A stretch of DNA of 44,917 nt, taken from assembly GCA_937944485.1 (NCBI GenBank), contig CALDYU010000030.1, positions 1 to 44,917 of the forward strand, read 5' to 3'. Positions 30,063 through 37,569 of this stretch are shown here, piece by piece. The translations under genes were made by a program, and so were the position numbers. The notes under the pieces were generated by a model. The model was given only the letters and a program-made list of their open reading frames with translations, had not been told where the DNA came from and did no database searches. This stretch comes from an uncultured Flavobacteriaceae bacterium. Its GTDB lineage: Bacteria > Bacteroidota > Bacteroidia > Flavobacteriales > Flavobacteriaceae. How positions within the stretch are numbered: the stretch's first letter is position 1; each line of letters starts with the position of its first letter.

Positions 30063-31984
30063 TAGTACACCACTGTTGGTTTAATAAAAACATGCAATTT
30101 TGATTTTTCCTTCTTTTTGCGCTTACTACTGAAAAACCACTTGATAACTGGAATTCGCGCCAAGAAAGGAGTACCTGTACCTGAGTTCTCCTTTTCTAAT
30201 TCGTCCAAGCCACCAAGAAGTATCATCTCGTTGTTTCTGACTCGTATCAAGGACTCGAATTTTTGAGTGGATTTTCCAGGAGGAGCATTCTCACCAGCTC
30301 GACCTAAAAAAGCACTCTTCTCGACAACTATATTTAAGGTTATGTGCTCATCTTTTGAAACATGGGGTAAGATGTCCACACTTAAATTGGCCTCTGTAGG
30401 TTTCCATTGACCTGACTGCAGAATATTATTATTAACCCCTGAATTTATCAATCTATTGGTCTGTTCAAAATAGTAACTGGTTTCTCCAATAGAAACATTA
30501 GCCTTATGACCACTTAGGGTTGCAATTTTAGGGGTCGATTGCAATTGAATAATTGAGTTATTCTCTAAAGCGCTCAAATTTGCATAAAAATTTTCAGCCA
30601 CCTTTCCGATGTTGATAATTCCAAGACCGTTGAATGCATCAATCAACTTGTTCAAAGAAGTCGAATTAACGGTAGCGTCGACTGTAGGGAATAGAACCCC
30701 TTCGGTTTTTACGTCTTTGCCATTTTCATTAAGAATACCTTGTAGCCCCGTTTGAATTTCATATCCTTTTTGATATTGAACTATGAGCACTTCTATTTGC
30801 ACTAGGGGTACGACCTTGTCCAATTTTCTAATGACTTGTTTTAATTCCTCTAACACCGGTTTTGATCCTGACACCAAAATACCATTGAGCTCAACAAATT
30901 CTTGCATCTCCACATCTTGTACATATGCCTTGGGAAGTGTATTCAAAACCGTTTCAATGGTTCTGTTCTCTAATTGTATTAATTCCGTTGCCCTTAGACC
31001 TTCTGTAGTTTGTAGGCCTATTAAGTACATATCATCAAGTTTTTTGGAGGTATACCTAGTGCCCTTAAAAATATGACTAAGCAAATCTTCAAATGTCATA
31101 CTATCTGAGTAGAGAGTGCCAAGCACTTCATCAGGTTTGTCATACATAAAATAATTAATACTCAATAGATCGGCAGCCTTTGAAATAATAGAAGTTGCGT
31201 CGATATCATAGGCTCTAATATTCAAAAACCCCTGTTCCCCTACTTTTATTTCCAGCTCTCCTGAAACATTGCTGCTTTGACTATTTCTAGTTGAACTTCT
31301 CCTGTTTGTGTTTGCATTTCTTCTCTGATTTGTTGGTAAGGATACTTCGGTATCTTTAGATAGAAAATAAAAGCCGTTTTCATCAACTGAAGCAACTAAT
31401 TGATTTGAACGGGCAATCATCTCAATTACCTGATCAAATGGCCTATTAATAATATAAGCCGAAACTTTCATCGCCTTCACTTCAGGAGCTAGAACAATAT
31501 TCTTATTAGATAATTCAGTTATACGTTCTGCTACCAAAGGCAAAGAATCATTTTTCAACTTCACCGATAAGAATTCATTTGTTTTGTTAAACGTTATATC
31601 AATGGGTTTTTTAGGTTTCTCTTTAGGTATTTCCTTTACCACCTCTCTTTTTTTGAAAATGATGATATCATTCATATACTCAACATCGAGATTGTATTTT
31701 CTTACCAAGAAAAGGTAAACATCCCTTACTTTGACATCAAAAAAGTTGCTTACAACCAAATCATTGAGGCCAGGATCAGCACTTACATTCAATTTATGTT
31801 CTTCTGCTAAAGAGGTTAATATTTCGAACAGGGTGAGGCCTGAGACGTCAAGTTCTGTAAGGTCATCTAAACCCGGTCTATCTTTAGCAATCTCTTCGAA
31901 AAGTTCTTCCAACGTTTGTGTCTGATCTTGAGCAAATGCAAAACCCGTTAATAATAAACAGATTAGTAGTACTATTTTTTTCAT
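30062..31984 (-). CDS. gspD: Secretin, GspD/PilQ family outer-membrane channel
   Basis: A 640-residue secretin with a signal peptide (about 1-18, ending AFAQ). The N-terminus (about 40-115) is an STN/N0-like domain (LDVSGLTLFEILTSLAEEHKLNV, DVKVRDVYLFLVRKYNLDVEYMNDIIIFKK). Two further small N-type domains follow (about 130-210 and 245-390; VDENGFYFLSKD, RTIETVLNTLPKAYVQDVEM). The C-terminal secretin domain spans about 395-640, with VPLVQIEVLIVQYQKGYEIQTG, NNSIIQLQSTPKIATLSGHKANVSIGE, ILPHVSKDEHITLNIVVE, NNEMILLGGL, TPFLARIPVIKWFF and KLHVFIKPTVVY. It forms the outer-membrane gate of T2SS/T4P machines. It overlaps the stop codon of the upstream gspE by one base. No lipobox is seen, so targeting may need the FN3 lipoprotein downstream. 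Confidence 0.92.
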   Translation of the reverse strand: MKKIVLLICLLLTGFAFAQDQTQTLEELFEEIAKDRPGLDDLTELDVSGLTLFEILTSLAEEHKLNVSADPGLNDLVVSNFFDVKVRDVYLFLVRKYNLDVEYMNDIIIFKKREVVKEIPKEKPKKPIDITFNKTNEFLSVKLKNDSLPLVAERITELSNKNIVLAPEVKAMKVSAYIINRPFDQVIEMIARSNQLVASVDENGFYFLSKDTEVSLPTNQRRNANTNRRSSTRNSQSSNVSGELEIKVGEQGFLNIRAYDIDATSIISKAADLLSINYFMYDKPDEVLGTLYSDSMTFEDLLSHIFKGTRYTSKKLDDMYLIGLQTTEGLRATELIQLENRTIETVLNTLPKAYVQDVEMQEFVELNGILVSGSKPVLEELKQVIRKLDKVVPLVQIEVLIVQYQKGYEIQTGLQGILNENGKDVKTEGVLFPTVDATVNSTSLNKLIDAFNGLGIINIGKVAENFYANLSALENNSIIQLQSTPKIATLSGHKANVSIGETSYYFEQTNRLINSGVNNNILQSGQWKPTEANLSVDILPHVSKDEHITLNIVVEKSAFLGRAGENAPPGKSTQKFESLIRVRNNEMILLGGLDELEKENSGTGTPFLARIPVIKWFFSSKRKKKEKSKLHVFIKPTVVY

Positions 31985-33402
31985 TATTGGGCTTCTATAA
32001 TTATCGAATATACCTCTTCAATTGAGGTGGTTCCGTTTTTGATTAATTGAATGGCTTTGTCCGAAAGCCTTGAGTGTTCACTCTTGGAAATATAGGATTG
32101 TAAATTAGACTCTTCTTTCTTGATTTCTTGAGACAGTAAGAAATCAATTGGGATTACCTCATAAATAGCCGTGCGACCAAGATATCCGGTATAATGACAA
32201 TTTTCACATCCAGCGGCAGCCCAGTGTTTTGAGATTTGACTAAAAGCCTTATTGGAATACTCTTCTTGAACAGCTGAATGAGAAGTTTTACAGCTATCAC
32301 AAAGTTTACGAACCAATCGCTGGGCAACTGAGATCTTTAGGGTTTCAGCTATTAAAAATGTAGGAATACCCATATCTACAAGTCTTGAAATTGTTCCTAA
32401 AGCAGAATTTGTATGTATTGTAGACAACACGAGATGCCCTGTCAAACTTGCCCGAATAGCCATTTCGGCAGTTGCCCCGTCTCGAATTTCACCCAACATA
32501 ATGATATCGGGATCTTGCCTAAGAAATGTGCGTAAGGCACTTGTAAAGGTTAAACCAATATCTTCTCTAAGTTGTACTTGATTGATTCCTTTAAGTGTAT
32601 ATTCAATAGGATCTTCGACCGTAACAATATTGGTTTTGATATCATTCAATAATTTCAAACTAGCATACAATGTGGTAGTCTTACCCGAACCTGTAGGGCC
32701 ACTAATCAATATAATTCCTTTTGAAGATTTAAGTGCTTCCAGATAAAGTCTTTTTTCTTCATCGGTCATGCCCAACTTGTCAATACTAAGATGATCCGTA
32801 TCTCGTCCTAAAATTCGCATTACAATTTTCTCTCCATGTAAGGTTGGAAGTATCGAAACTCTAATATCGAAATTATCGTAGTTAATTCGACCATCTTGAG
32901 GAAGTCTTTTTTCGGTAATATCAAGATTCGATTTTATTTTTATTTTATTAACCAATTCAAGGTAATTATCCTTTTCTATTTTATATTTCTCAATTAATTT
33001 GCCATCGATTCTGAACCTAATACGAGCATCAGACTTGAAAACTTCATAATGTATGTCACTACTTCCAATAGTTTTAGCTTCAAAAATTAAATCCTGCAGA
33101 AAATCTTGAGAAGAGAATTCAAAATTTTTACTTTCATCATAACCATCAGAAGATTCTTTACCTCTTCTATAGTATTGAGACAAGGCCTTGGAAACGAACT
33201 CTGAAGAGGTATTGTGAAGGACAACTTTTCTACCTAGAATCAGCTCTAGTTCTTCGTTAAGCGTATCGAAAAATTTTGACTCATCTACAAAAAAGCTAAT
33301 TCCAGCATCATTAACTTCTTTTGGTATAATCCCATAATTATGGGCCAAATCTGAGTTAATAACCTGTTGTTCTTCTACGGTCAGTTTAATTTCAGTGGTC
33401 AT
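31984..33402 (-). CDS. gspE: GspE/PilB-type assembly ATPase
   Basis: A 472-residue hexameric ATPase that powers pseudopilus assembly at the inner membrane. Walker A GPTGSGKT at residues 235-242; Asp box/Walker B region DPDIIMLGEIRD at 297-308; His box HLVLSTIHTN at 323-332. A tetracysteine zinc motif at Cys368, Cys371, Cys399 and Cys402 marks the GspE/PilB subfamily, not PilT. The N-terminal part (about 1-90) is a short GspE-N-like domain, shorter than in PilB. The N2D region is at 100-200 (SDIHYE...RIRFRIDG). It is followed directly by gspD (overlapping by one base) and preceded by the peptidase gene 8 bp upstream. There is no PilT-type retraction ATPase in the window, which fits a secretion machine more than a retractile pilus. 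Confidence 0.95.
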   Translation of the reverse strand: MTTEIKLTVEEQQVINSDLAHNYGIIPKEVNDAGISFFVDESKFFDTLNEELELILGRKVVLHNTSSEFVSKALSQYYRRGKESSDGYDESKNFEFSSQDFLQDLIFEAKTIGSSDIHYEVFKSDARIRFRIDGKLIEKYKIEKDNYLELVNKIKIKSNLDITEKRLPQDGRINYDNFDIRVSILPTLHGEKIVMRILGRDTDHLSIDKLGMTDEEKRLYLEALKSSKGIILISGPTGSGKTTTLYASLKLLNDIKTNIVTVEDPIEYTLKGINQVQLREDIGLTFTSALRTFLRQDPDIIMLGEIRDGATAEMAIRASLTGHLVLSTIHTNSALGTISRLVDMGIPTFLIAETLKISVAQRLVRKLCDSCKTSHSAVQEEYSNKAFSQISKHWAAAGCENCHYTGYLGRTAIYEVIPIDFLLSQEIKKEESNLQSYISKSEHSRLSDKAIQLIKNGTTSIEEVYSIIIEAQ

Positions 33403-33410
33403 TGGTTACT

Positions 33411-33896
33411 TTAAATGAGCTTGGTTGCAAAAAAATCAAAATTGGTGACATAAGAAATACATCTTAGAATCACCATATATAATGCTAAGAACCCAGCTAA
33501 AGGAACCAAATTCGTTTTTGTGATTTTCTTTAGAACTAAAAATGAGAAAATTGAAAACAACATTCCAGAAACAAAGTACAAAATATAGTTAGCGGTCGTA
33601 AAGTAAGGTATTACAGCAAAAAAAAAAAGAAAATCTCCTAATCCAATAGATTTTAACGGATTAACTAATTCCTTTTTCTTTACAGTCAAATAGATATAAA
33701 GCCCAAAAAAAGTCAATATCAAAAAAAACGCATTGTGCCAAATAATGTTCAGCGGATAAGCATAATCCAAAAAAATCAAAATTCCTATTAGGCAAATGAA
33801 AATGGGCAAACCAATATGTATTGCTCGTAATTTTAGATCTTGATAAAAAACGGTCAAAAGTGAAAGGATAAGACAAATCTCCAAAAAAACACTCAC
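33411..33896 (-). CDS. Minimal A24-type prepilin peptidase
   Basis: A 161-residue integral membrane protein with about six hydrophobic segments. It shows the two aspartates of A24 aspartic peptidases: Asp20 in FYQDLKLRAIH (usual form D..xxxIp) and Asp88 in IGLGDF at 84-89 (usual GxGD). A terminal LVPLAGFLAL segment near 131-140 corresponds to the family's 'iPfgPfl'. It lacks the roughly 100-residue N-terminal methyltransferase half with its zinc cysteines found in PilD/GspO, so it resembles TadV/CpaA-type short peptidases. It would cleave the four pseudopilins encoded in the same operon but probably cannot N-methylate them. It lies 4 bp after the gspG-like gene. Confidence 0.8.
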   Translation of the reverse strand: MSVFLEICLILSLLTVFYQDLKLRAIHIGLPIFICLIGILIFLDYAYPLNIIWHNAFFLILTFFGLYIYLTVKKKELVNPLKSIGLGDFLFFFAVIPYFTTANYILYFVSGMLFSIFSFLVLKKITKTNLVPLAGFLALYMVILRCISYVTNFDFFATKLI

Positions 33897-33900
33897 GCTT

Positions 33901-34344
33901 TCAGTCTTTAACGGTTTCTCTTAAAGACTTTTTGTTATTAATCTCCCAGGTATTGAAACTGCCATCATCATCGAAATCAGAAAGCGAAGTAGCCGTCGCT
34001 CTAAATGAATTTGTGGAGGCTTCAATTATTTCAATTTTGTACACAGCTTGACCGCCCTCATCAATAGTTAAGGCAGGTTCAAAGCCCAATTCTTCAAAAT
34101 CTGCTGAATATCTAGAATATCTATAAAAGTGATTCTTTTGTAAACCGTAGAGGTGATTTAACATACTCTGAGCTTCAATTGACTTTGCTTGAGAAATTAC
34201 TGATGTTTGACTAGGAAGTACCATCAGTAACAAAATGCCAATAATACAAAGTACAATCAGAATTTCGGTCATTGAATACGCATCTGCGTAGTATTTCCCT
34301 TTTATATTCTTACGTCGAAAATTCTTAGGAACTAAATACATCAT
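33901..34344 (-). CDS. gspG: Major pseudopilin, GspG-like
   Basis: A 147-residue class III signal protein. After a positively charged leader (MMYLVPKNFRRKNIKGKYYADA) comes YSMTEILIVLCIIGILLLMVLP, so the cleavage is predicted between Ala22 and Tyr23, with Thr at +4 and the conserved Glu at +5 (Glu27). The C-terminus has SDFDDDGSFNTWEIN, which resembles the Asp-rich calcium-binding C-terminal loop of GspG. It is the only pseudopilin with that loop in the locus, hence the most likely main subunit. A GspH-like gene is not seen. Note the unusual Ala, not Gly, at -1. It is 45 bp after gspF. Confidence 0.85.
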   Translation of the reverse strand: MMYLVPKNFRRKNIKGKYYADAYSMTEILIVLCIIGILLLMVLPSQTSVISQAKSIEAQSMLNHLYGLQKNHFYRYSRYSADFEELGFEPALTIDEGGQAVYKIEIIEASTNSFRATATSLSDFDDDGSFNTWEINNKKSLRETVKD

Positions 34345-34389
34345 AATATCTTTTGTCGTAGTAAAACTAAACTTTTTTCCAAATAATCC

Positions 34390-35529
34390 TTAACCTCCAT
34401 TAATTATTTTACTCAAATCAAACATAGGAGCGTACATTGCTACCATTATTATTCCTACAATCAAACCAATGAAAATAATAATCAACGGTTCTAAAACCAC
34501 CCCAATCATTTTGGTTCTGTGCTCAACTTCTTCGTCATACTCATCTGCCAATCTTGAAAACATTGTATCTAGTTCATTAATTTCTTCTGCTACTTCAATC
34601 ATAGATATCAATTTATATCCATAAATGGAATGTTTTGACATGGCAGTAGAAAAGGATGATCCTTTAATAATATCTTTTTTAATTGGCTCTATAGAGGATT
34701 CTATTGGAAAAAAACCTATCATTTTTTTTACCATTTCAAGAGAATCAGTCAAAGGAGTTTTTGAAGTTAAAAGTAAATCTAAAAACTGACAGAAACGTGC
34801 CAAATAAATCAATTTGGCTAGTTTACCGAAATAAGGAACTCTTAGGATTATTTTAGATTTAAAAGAACGAAAAGTTTTATTTTGTCGGTATACTCTCCAA
34901 AGCATAACAACCATTAAAATCACACCTGCAACAATTGCTAATATAATAGGAAATTTTTCGGATAATGCAATGATGTTCTTGGTCAGATCAGGTAGATCTG
35001 CATCAAATTGATTAAATACAGATTTAAACATTGGCACAACATAAGTAAGCATAAAGTAAAGTACTCCGACGGTTAATACTAAAACAAATGCTGGGTACGT
35101 GACTACTGAAATAATCTGTTTTCGCAATTTTATTTGCCTCTTGAAATATTTATGCAATTCCAATAGCACCATAGGCAATTTTTTGGTCTCTTCACCAATC
35201 TTAATACTGAAATATTCATAGGCAGAAAAATCACCTGTTTGCCTTAGGGCCTCATGAAAGCTACGCCCATTGATTATTTGCTCTTTTATTTCAAGTACTA
35301 AATTCTTAAGAACTTTCTTTTTTTGTTGATTGGCCAAAATATCCAAAGCTGTTCTAAAATCAACCCCAGCGTTTAGAAGCGTATAGAGGTCTTTATATAA
35401 AACTTCACGTTGTTTTGCCCCTATTTTTTTCGAAAAACTAAACTCCTTGTTCAGAAAATCAAAGGAAAAAGAACCCGAAGGTTTTTTTGGCTTAGGTTTT
35501 GTATTTATTTTACTGATATCAATCCCCAT
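34390..35529 (-). CDS. gspF: GspF/PilC-type inner-membrane platform protein
   Basis: Polytopic membrane protein with two T2SSF domains: about residues 45-170 (YKDLYTLLNAGVDFRTALDIL...GEETKKLPMVLLELHKYF) and about 250-375 (ARFCQFLDLLLTSKTPLTDSLEMV...EVAEEINELDTMFSRLADEYDEEV). Transmembrane helices are visible at about 145-175, 195-215 and 345-375. It ends in the typical PLIIIFIGLIVGIIMVAMYAPMF. The frame is open up to 35595, but the extra 22 residues (MIRRWSLLLQKN...) overlap the preceding pseudopilin by 77 bp and look non-conserved. I prefer the ATG at 35529 (MGIDISKINTK), giving 379 residues and an 11-bp overlap. It anchors the ATPase and handles pilin insertion. Confidence 0.9.
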   Translation of the reverse strand: MGIDISKINTKPKPKKPSGSFSFDFLNKEFSFSKKIGAKQREVLYKDLYTLLNAGVDFRTALDILANQQKKKVLKNLVLEIKEQIINGRSFHEALRQTGDFSAYEYFSIKIGEETKKLPMVLLELHKYFKRQIKLRKQIISVVTYPAFVLVLTVGVLYFMLTYVVPMFKSVFNQFDADLPDLTKNIIALSEKFPIILAIVAGVILMVVMLWRVYRQNKTFRSFKSKIILRVPYFGKLAKLIYLARFCQFLDLLLTSKTPLTDSLEMVKKMIGFFPIESSIEPIKKDIIKGSSFSTAMSKHSIYGYKLISMIEVAEEINELDTMFSRLADEYDEEVEHRTKMIGVVLEPLIIIFIGLIVGIIMVAMYAPMFDLSKIINGG

Positions 35530-35998
35530 AGGCCATATTAAATTGAGACATGATTGGATATTTTTTTGCAACAGTAAACTCCATCTTCTTATCAAATAAA
35601 TAGGTAGTAATCTGGGCTTTTTGAACTAGGCTTTCTTTGGTCAACGGGTCAATTATAGATGAGATATCAATCTTGTCAATTTTAAGGCTATCTACATCTC
35701 TCTGCTGCCTTCTAAACAAATAATTGTTTTGAACTTCGTAATAAATACTTTCTGTATTATATGCTACCAATTCAAAAGAGTTGTCAGCACCTATGATTCT
35801 ATCTGCTTTAAAAAAATCAGCCTTTAAGCGCAGACAAAAACTGCTCAAAGTATTTTCCTCTTCAACATCCATTTGATAAAAAGAAACCTGTTTAGCAAAT
35901 GAAGAATAAACAAAGTAGACCATGCCAATAATGATTGACATAATGGCAATGTTTATAAGCATTTCTAAAATTGTAAAAGCCTTAAGGTTGGTCTTCAT
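35519..35998 (-). CDS. Pseudopilin, GspJ-like
   Basis: A 159-residue protein beginning MKTNLKA then FTILEMLINIAIMSIIIGMVYFVY. Predicted cleavage is after Ala7, giving a mature N-terminus FTILE with Glu at +5. The remaining part is a GspJ-style globular domain (about 40-158) with YYEVQNNYLFRRQ and MEFTVAKKYPIM segments. It starts 17 bp before the end of the GspI-like frame and its 3' end overlaps gspF. The long, non-repetitive C-domain and gene order (K-I-J-F-G) suggest a minor tip pseudopilin. The GspJ label is by order and size, not by strong similarity. Confidence 0.75.
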   Translation of the reverse strand: MKTNLKAFTILEMLINIAIMSIIIGMVYFVYSSFAKQVSFYQMDVEEENTLSSFCLRLKADFFKADRIIGADNSFELVAYNTESIYYEVQNNYLFRRQQRDVDSLKIDKIDISSIIDPLTKESLVQKAQITTYLFDKKMEFTVAKKYPIMSQFNMAYGD

Positions 35999-36365
35999 AT
36001 GCTAATATATAATAATGATAGGTGATTGTATCTTTTTGTTGTTCAATTGAATAGCTCACTTTCTTCAATTGTTGCTGATTCTCATTTTCGGTAACGGTTT
36101 TCCTAATCTTGTATGTTTTAAAATCATATGTCTCTGAAGTAAAACTTGGATTCAATTTCATTTCAGAAACTAATTTGTCTACTTTAAACTTTAGACGATG
36201 CTTATTTATTGAGGGTCGAGCCTCTAAAATGGTAACGTAAAGTTTAAGAGCGACTAATAAGCAAATCGCAATTATGGTAATCGCTATGACCGATTCAATA
36301 AGTGAACTTGCCCTAAAATAGAATTTTTCATAAGGTCTTGGCGATTCCATATATTTGATTTTCAT
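35982..36365 (-). CDS. Pseudopilin, GspI-like
   Basis: A small pseudopilin. The frame is open to 36416, but a start at 36365 (MKIKYMESPRPYEKFYFRA, then SSLIESVIAITIIAICLLVALKLY) gives a normal positively charged leader. The ATG at 36350 is also possible. Predicted cleavage follows the Ala of FYFRA, with SSLIE giving Glu at +5. The mature protein is about 108 residues with a YDFKTYKIRKTV...YHYYILAYEDQP beta domain. It overlaps the end of the GspK-like gene by 38 bp and the start of the GspJ-like gene by 17 bp, typical for this class of minor pseudopilin. Confidence 0.7.
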   Translation of the reverse strand: MKIKYMESPRPYEKFYFRASSLIESVIAITIIAICLLVALKLYVTILEARPSINKHRLKFKVDKLVSEMKLNPSFTSETYDFKTYKIRKTVTENENQQQLKKVSYSIEQQKDTITYHYYILAYEDQP

Positions 36366-37560
36366 ATCTTTTAAAAAGAGGTAATGCAATAAAATCTGTT
36401 GGTAAGTTCGTCGCATCTATGGTAGTATTTAACAATACATTTTCATACTTACCACTTTTCGTTTCTAACTCAAGCTTGTGTGCATGCACCGTTCCAAAAA
36501 CTTTACCCCGCAACTGTAATTTGCCATTACAATATAAGTTACCAACTATTAAAGTTTCTTCTTCAATGAGCATTTTATTATCCTCTTTCTCATCAAAAGT
36601 TAAAGCATTCATTACCACTGCACCAAAAATCTTGCTGCCTTCTGATATTGTTATTTTTTTTTGGAATATATTCTTACCAGGACTTAGAGCAACGCTAGAC
36701 GGAAACTTTAATAACACTCTATCCTCTAAAAAGATTTCTTTATTTGCAACAAATTGAGCACGGCCTTCAAAACCATTTCTTAGCACTATTTTAGGCGCTT
36801 GAACGATAACATCTTCTAATTTTGTCGAGTTATTTATGTAAAGGGTGTCAACGGCCCTAATAACAATATTTCCTTTAAAAGACCTATTGTCAAGTTGCTC
36901 TCCTTTATCAAGCTCCACCATCAGTGCTTCCCTACTAAAGTCATTAAAAATCAGGTTTTTCCTATCTAATTTTGAAATTCGAATACTCTTTACCTTAGAA
37001 TCTATCTCAGGAATACTGGAAATTGAAATTTCTGGAAGCGATTGAGATGATTTTGTAATTCTCCCCTTTAGATTCGGTTTGTTTAATTGGTTGTTACCAA
37101 GAATATTTATCGTTTTATATCCTGAAGCTGGCAATTTCATATTCCCTATGACCCGTGTAGTACCAGAAACTTTGAGTTGTTCATCCCAATCGCTTAAGAA
37201 TAGTGCTAATTTCTCGTCATTTCGTCTTTCTCCAACAAAAACACTTTTTTGAATCGTATCTTTCTTGAAATAGGCCTTTACAGATAATCTTATATTAAAA
37301 CCCCATTTAGTCTTCGAAAATTCGCAAATCTGTCCATTATTAAAAAGATCTTTTACCTCAGTGTTTAAATCTTGAAAATTATTGGCATCTGAAATGTAAT
37401 AATCCATACAAGAATCACAGAGATCTATTAACTCTGATTGTATTGCATGCCTGGTAGAAAGATCTAAATTGTAGTTAAAAATAAAAATAAGAGACCCGCT
37501 CATAACGGAGATCAAAAGGCAGACGTAAACCGCATATAATAAAGATCCTGCCTTTAGCAT
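36328..37560 (-). CDS. GspK/PilX-like large pseudopilin with solenoid-like C-terminus
   Basis: A 410-residue protein. It begins MLKA, then GSLLYAVYVCLLISVMSGSLIFIF, so cleavage is predicted after Ala4. The residue at +5 is Tyr, not Glu; lack of Glu5 is a hallmark of GspK/PilX-type tip subunits. Residues about 30-130 contain a CDSCMDYY pair of cysteines. The remaining part (about 135-370) reads as a beta-solenoid, with regularly spaced stretches such as LEDVIVQAPKIVLRNGFEG, RVLLKFPSSVALSPGKN, GSKIFGAVVMN and LIVGNLYCNGKLQLRGKVFGTVHAHKLEL. The last resembles bactofilin-type polymer-forming repeats. Normal GspK has two alpha domains and no solenoid. It follows the YwqK-like gene by 9 bp. Confidence 0.75.
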   Translation of the reverse strand: MLKAGSLLYAVYVCLLISVMSGSLIFIFNYNLDLSTRHAIQSELIDLCDSCMDYYISDANNFQDLNTEVKDLFNNGQICEFSKTKWGFNIRLSVKAYFKKDTIQKSVFVGERRNDEKLALFLSDWDEQLKVSGTTRVIGNMKLPASGYKTINILGNNQLNKPNLKGRITKSSQSLPEISISSIPEIDSKVKSIRISKLDRKNLIFNDFSREALMVELDKGEQLDNRSFKGNIVIRAVDTLYINNSTKLEDVIVQAPKIVLRNGFEGRAQFVANKEIFLEDRVLLKFPSSVALSPGKNIFQKKITISEGSKIFGAVVMNALTFDEKEDNKMLIEEETLIVGNLYCNGKLQLRGKVFGTVHAHKLELETKSGKYENVLLNTTIDATNLPTDFIALPLFKRYENQIYGIAKTL

Positions 37561-37569
37561 TTTTACAAA

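Noticed and set aside
35530..35595. The upstream 22-residue N-terminal extension of GspF
   Set aside because: It overlaps the previous pseudopilin gene by 77 bp and looks unlike GspF N-termini; the internal ATG at 35529 is preferred.
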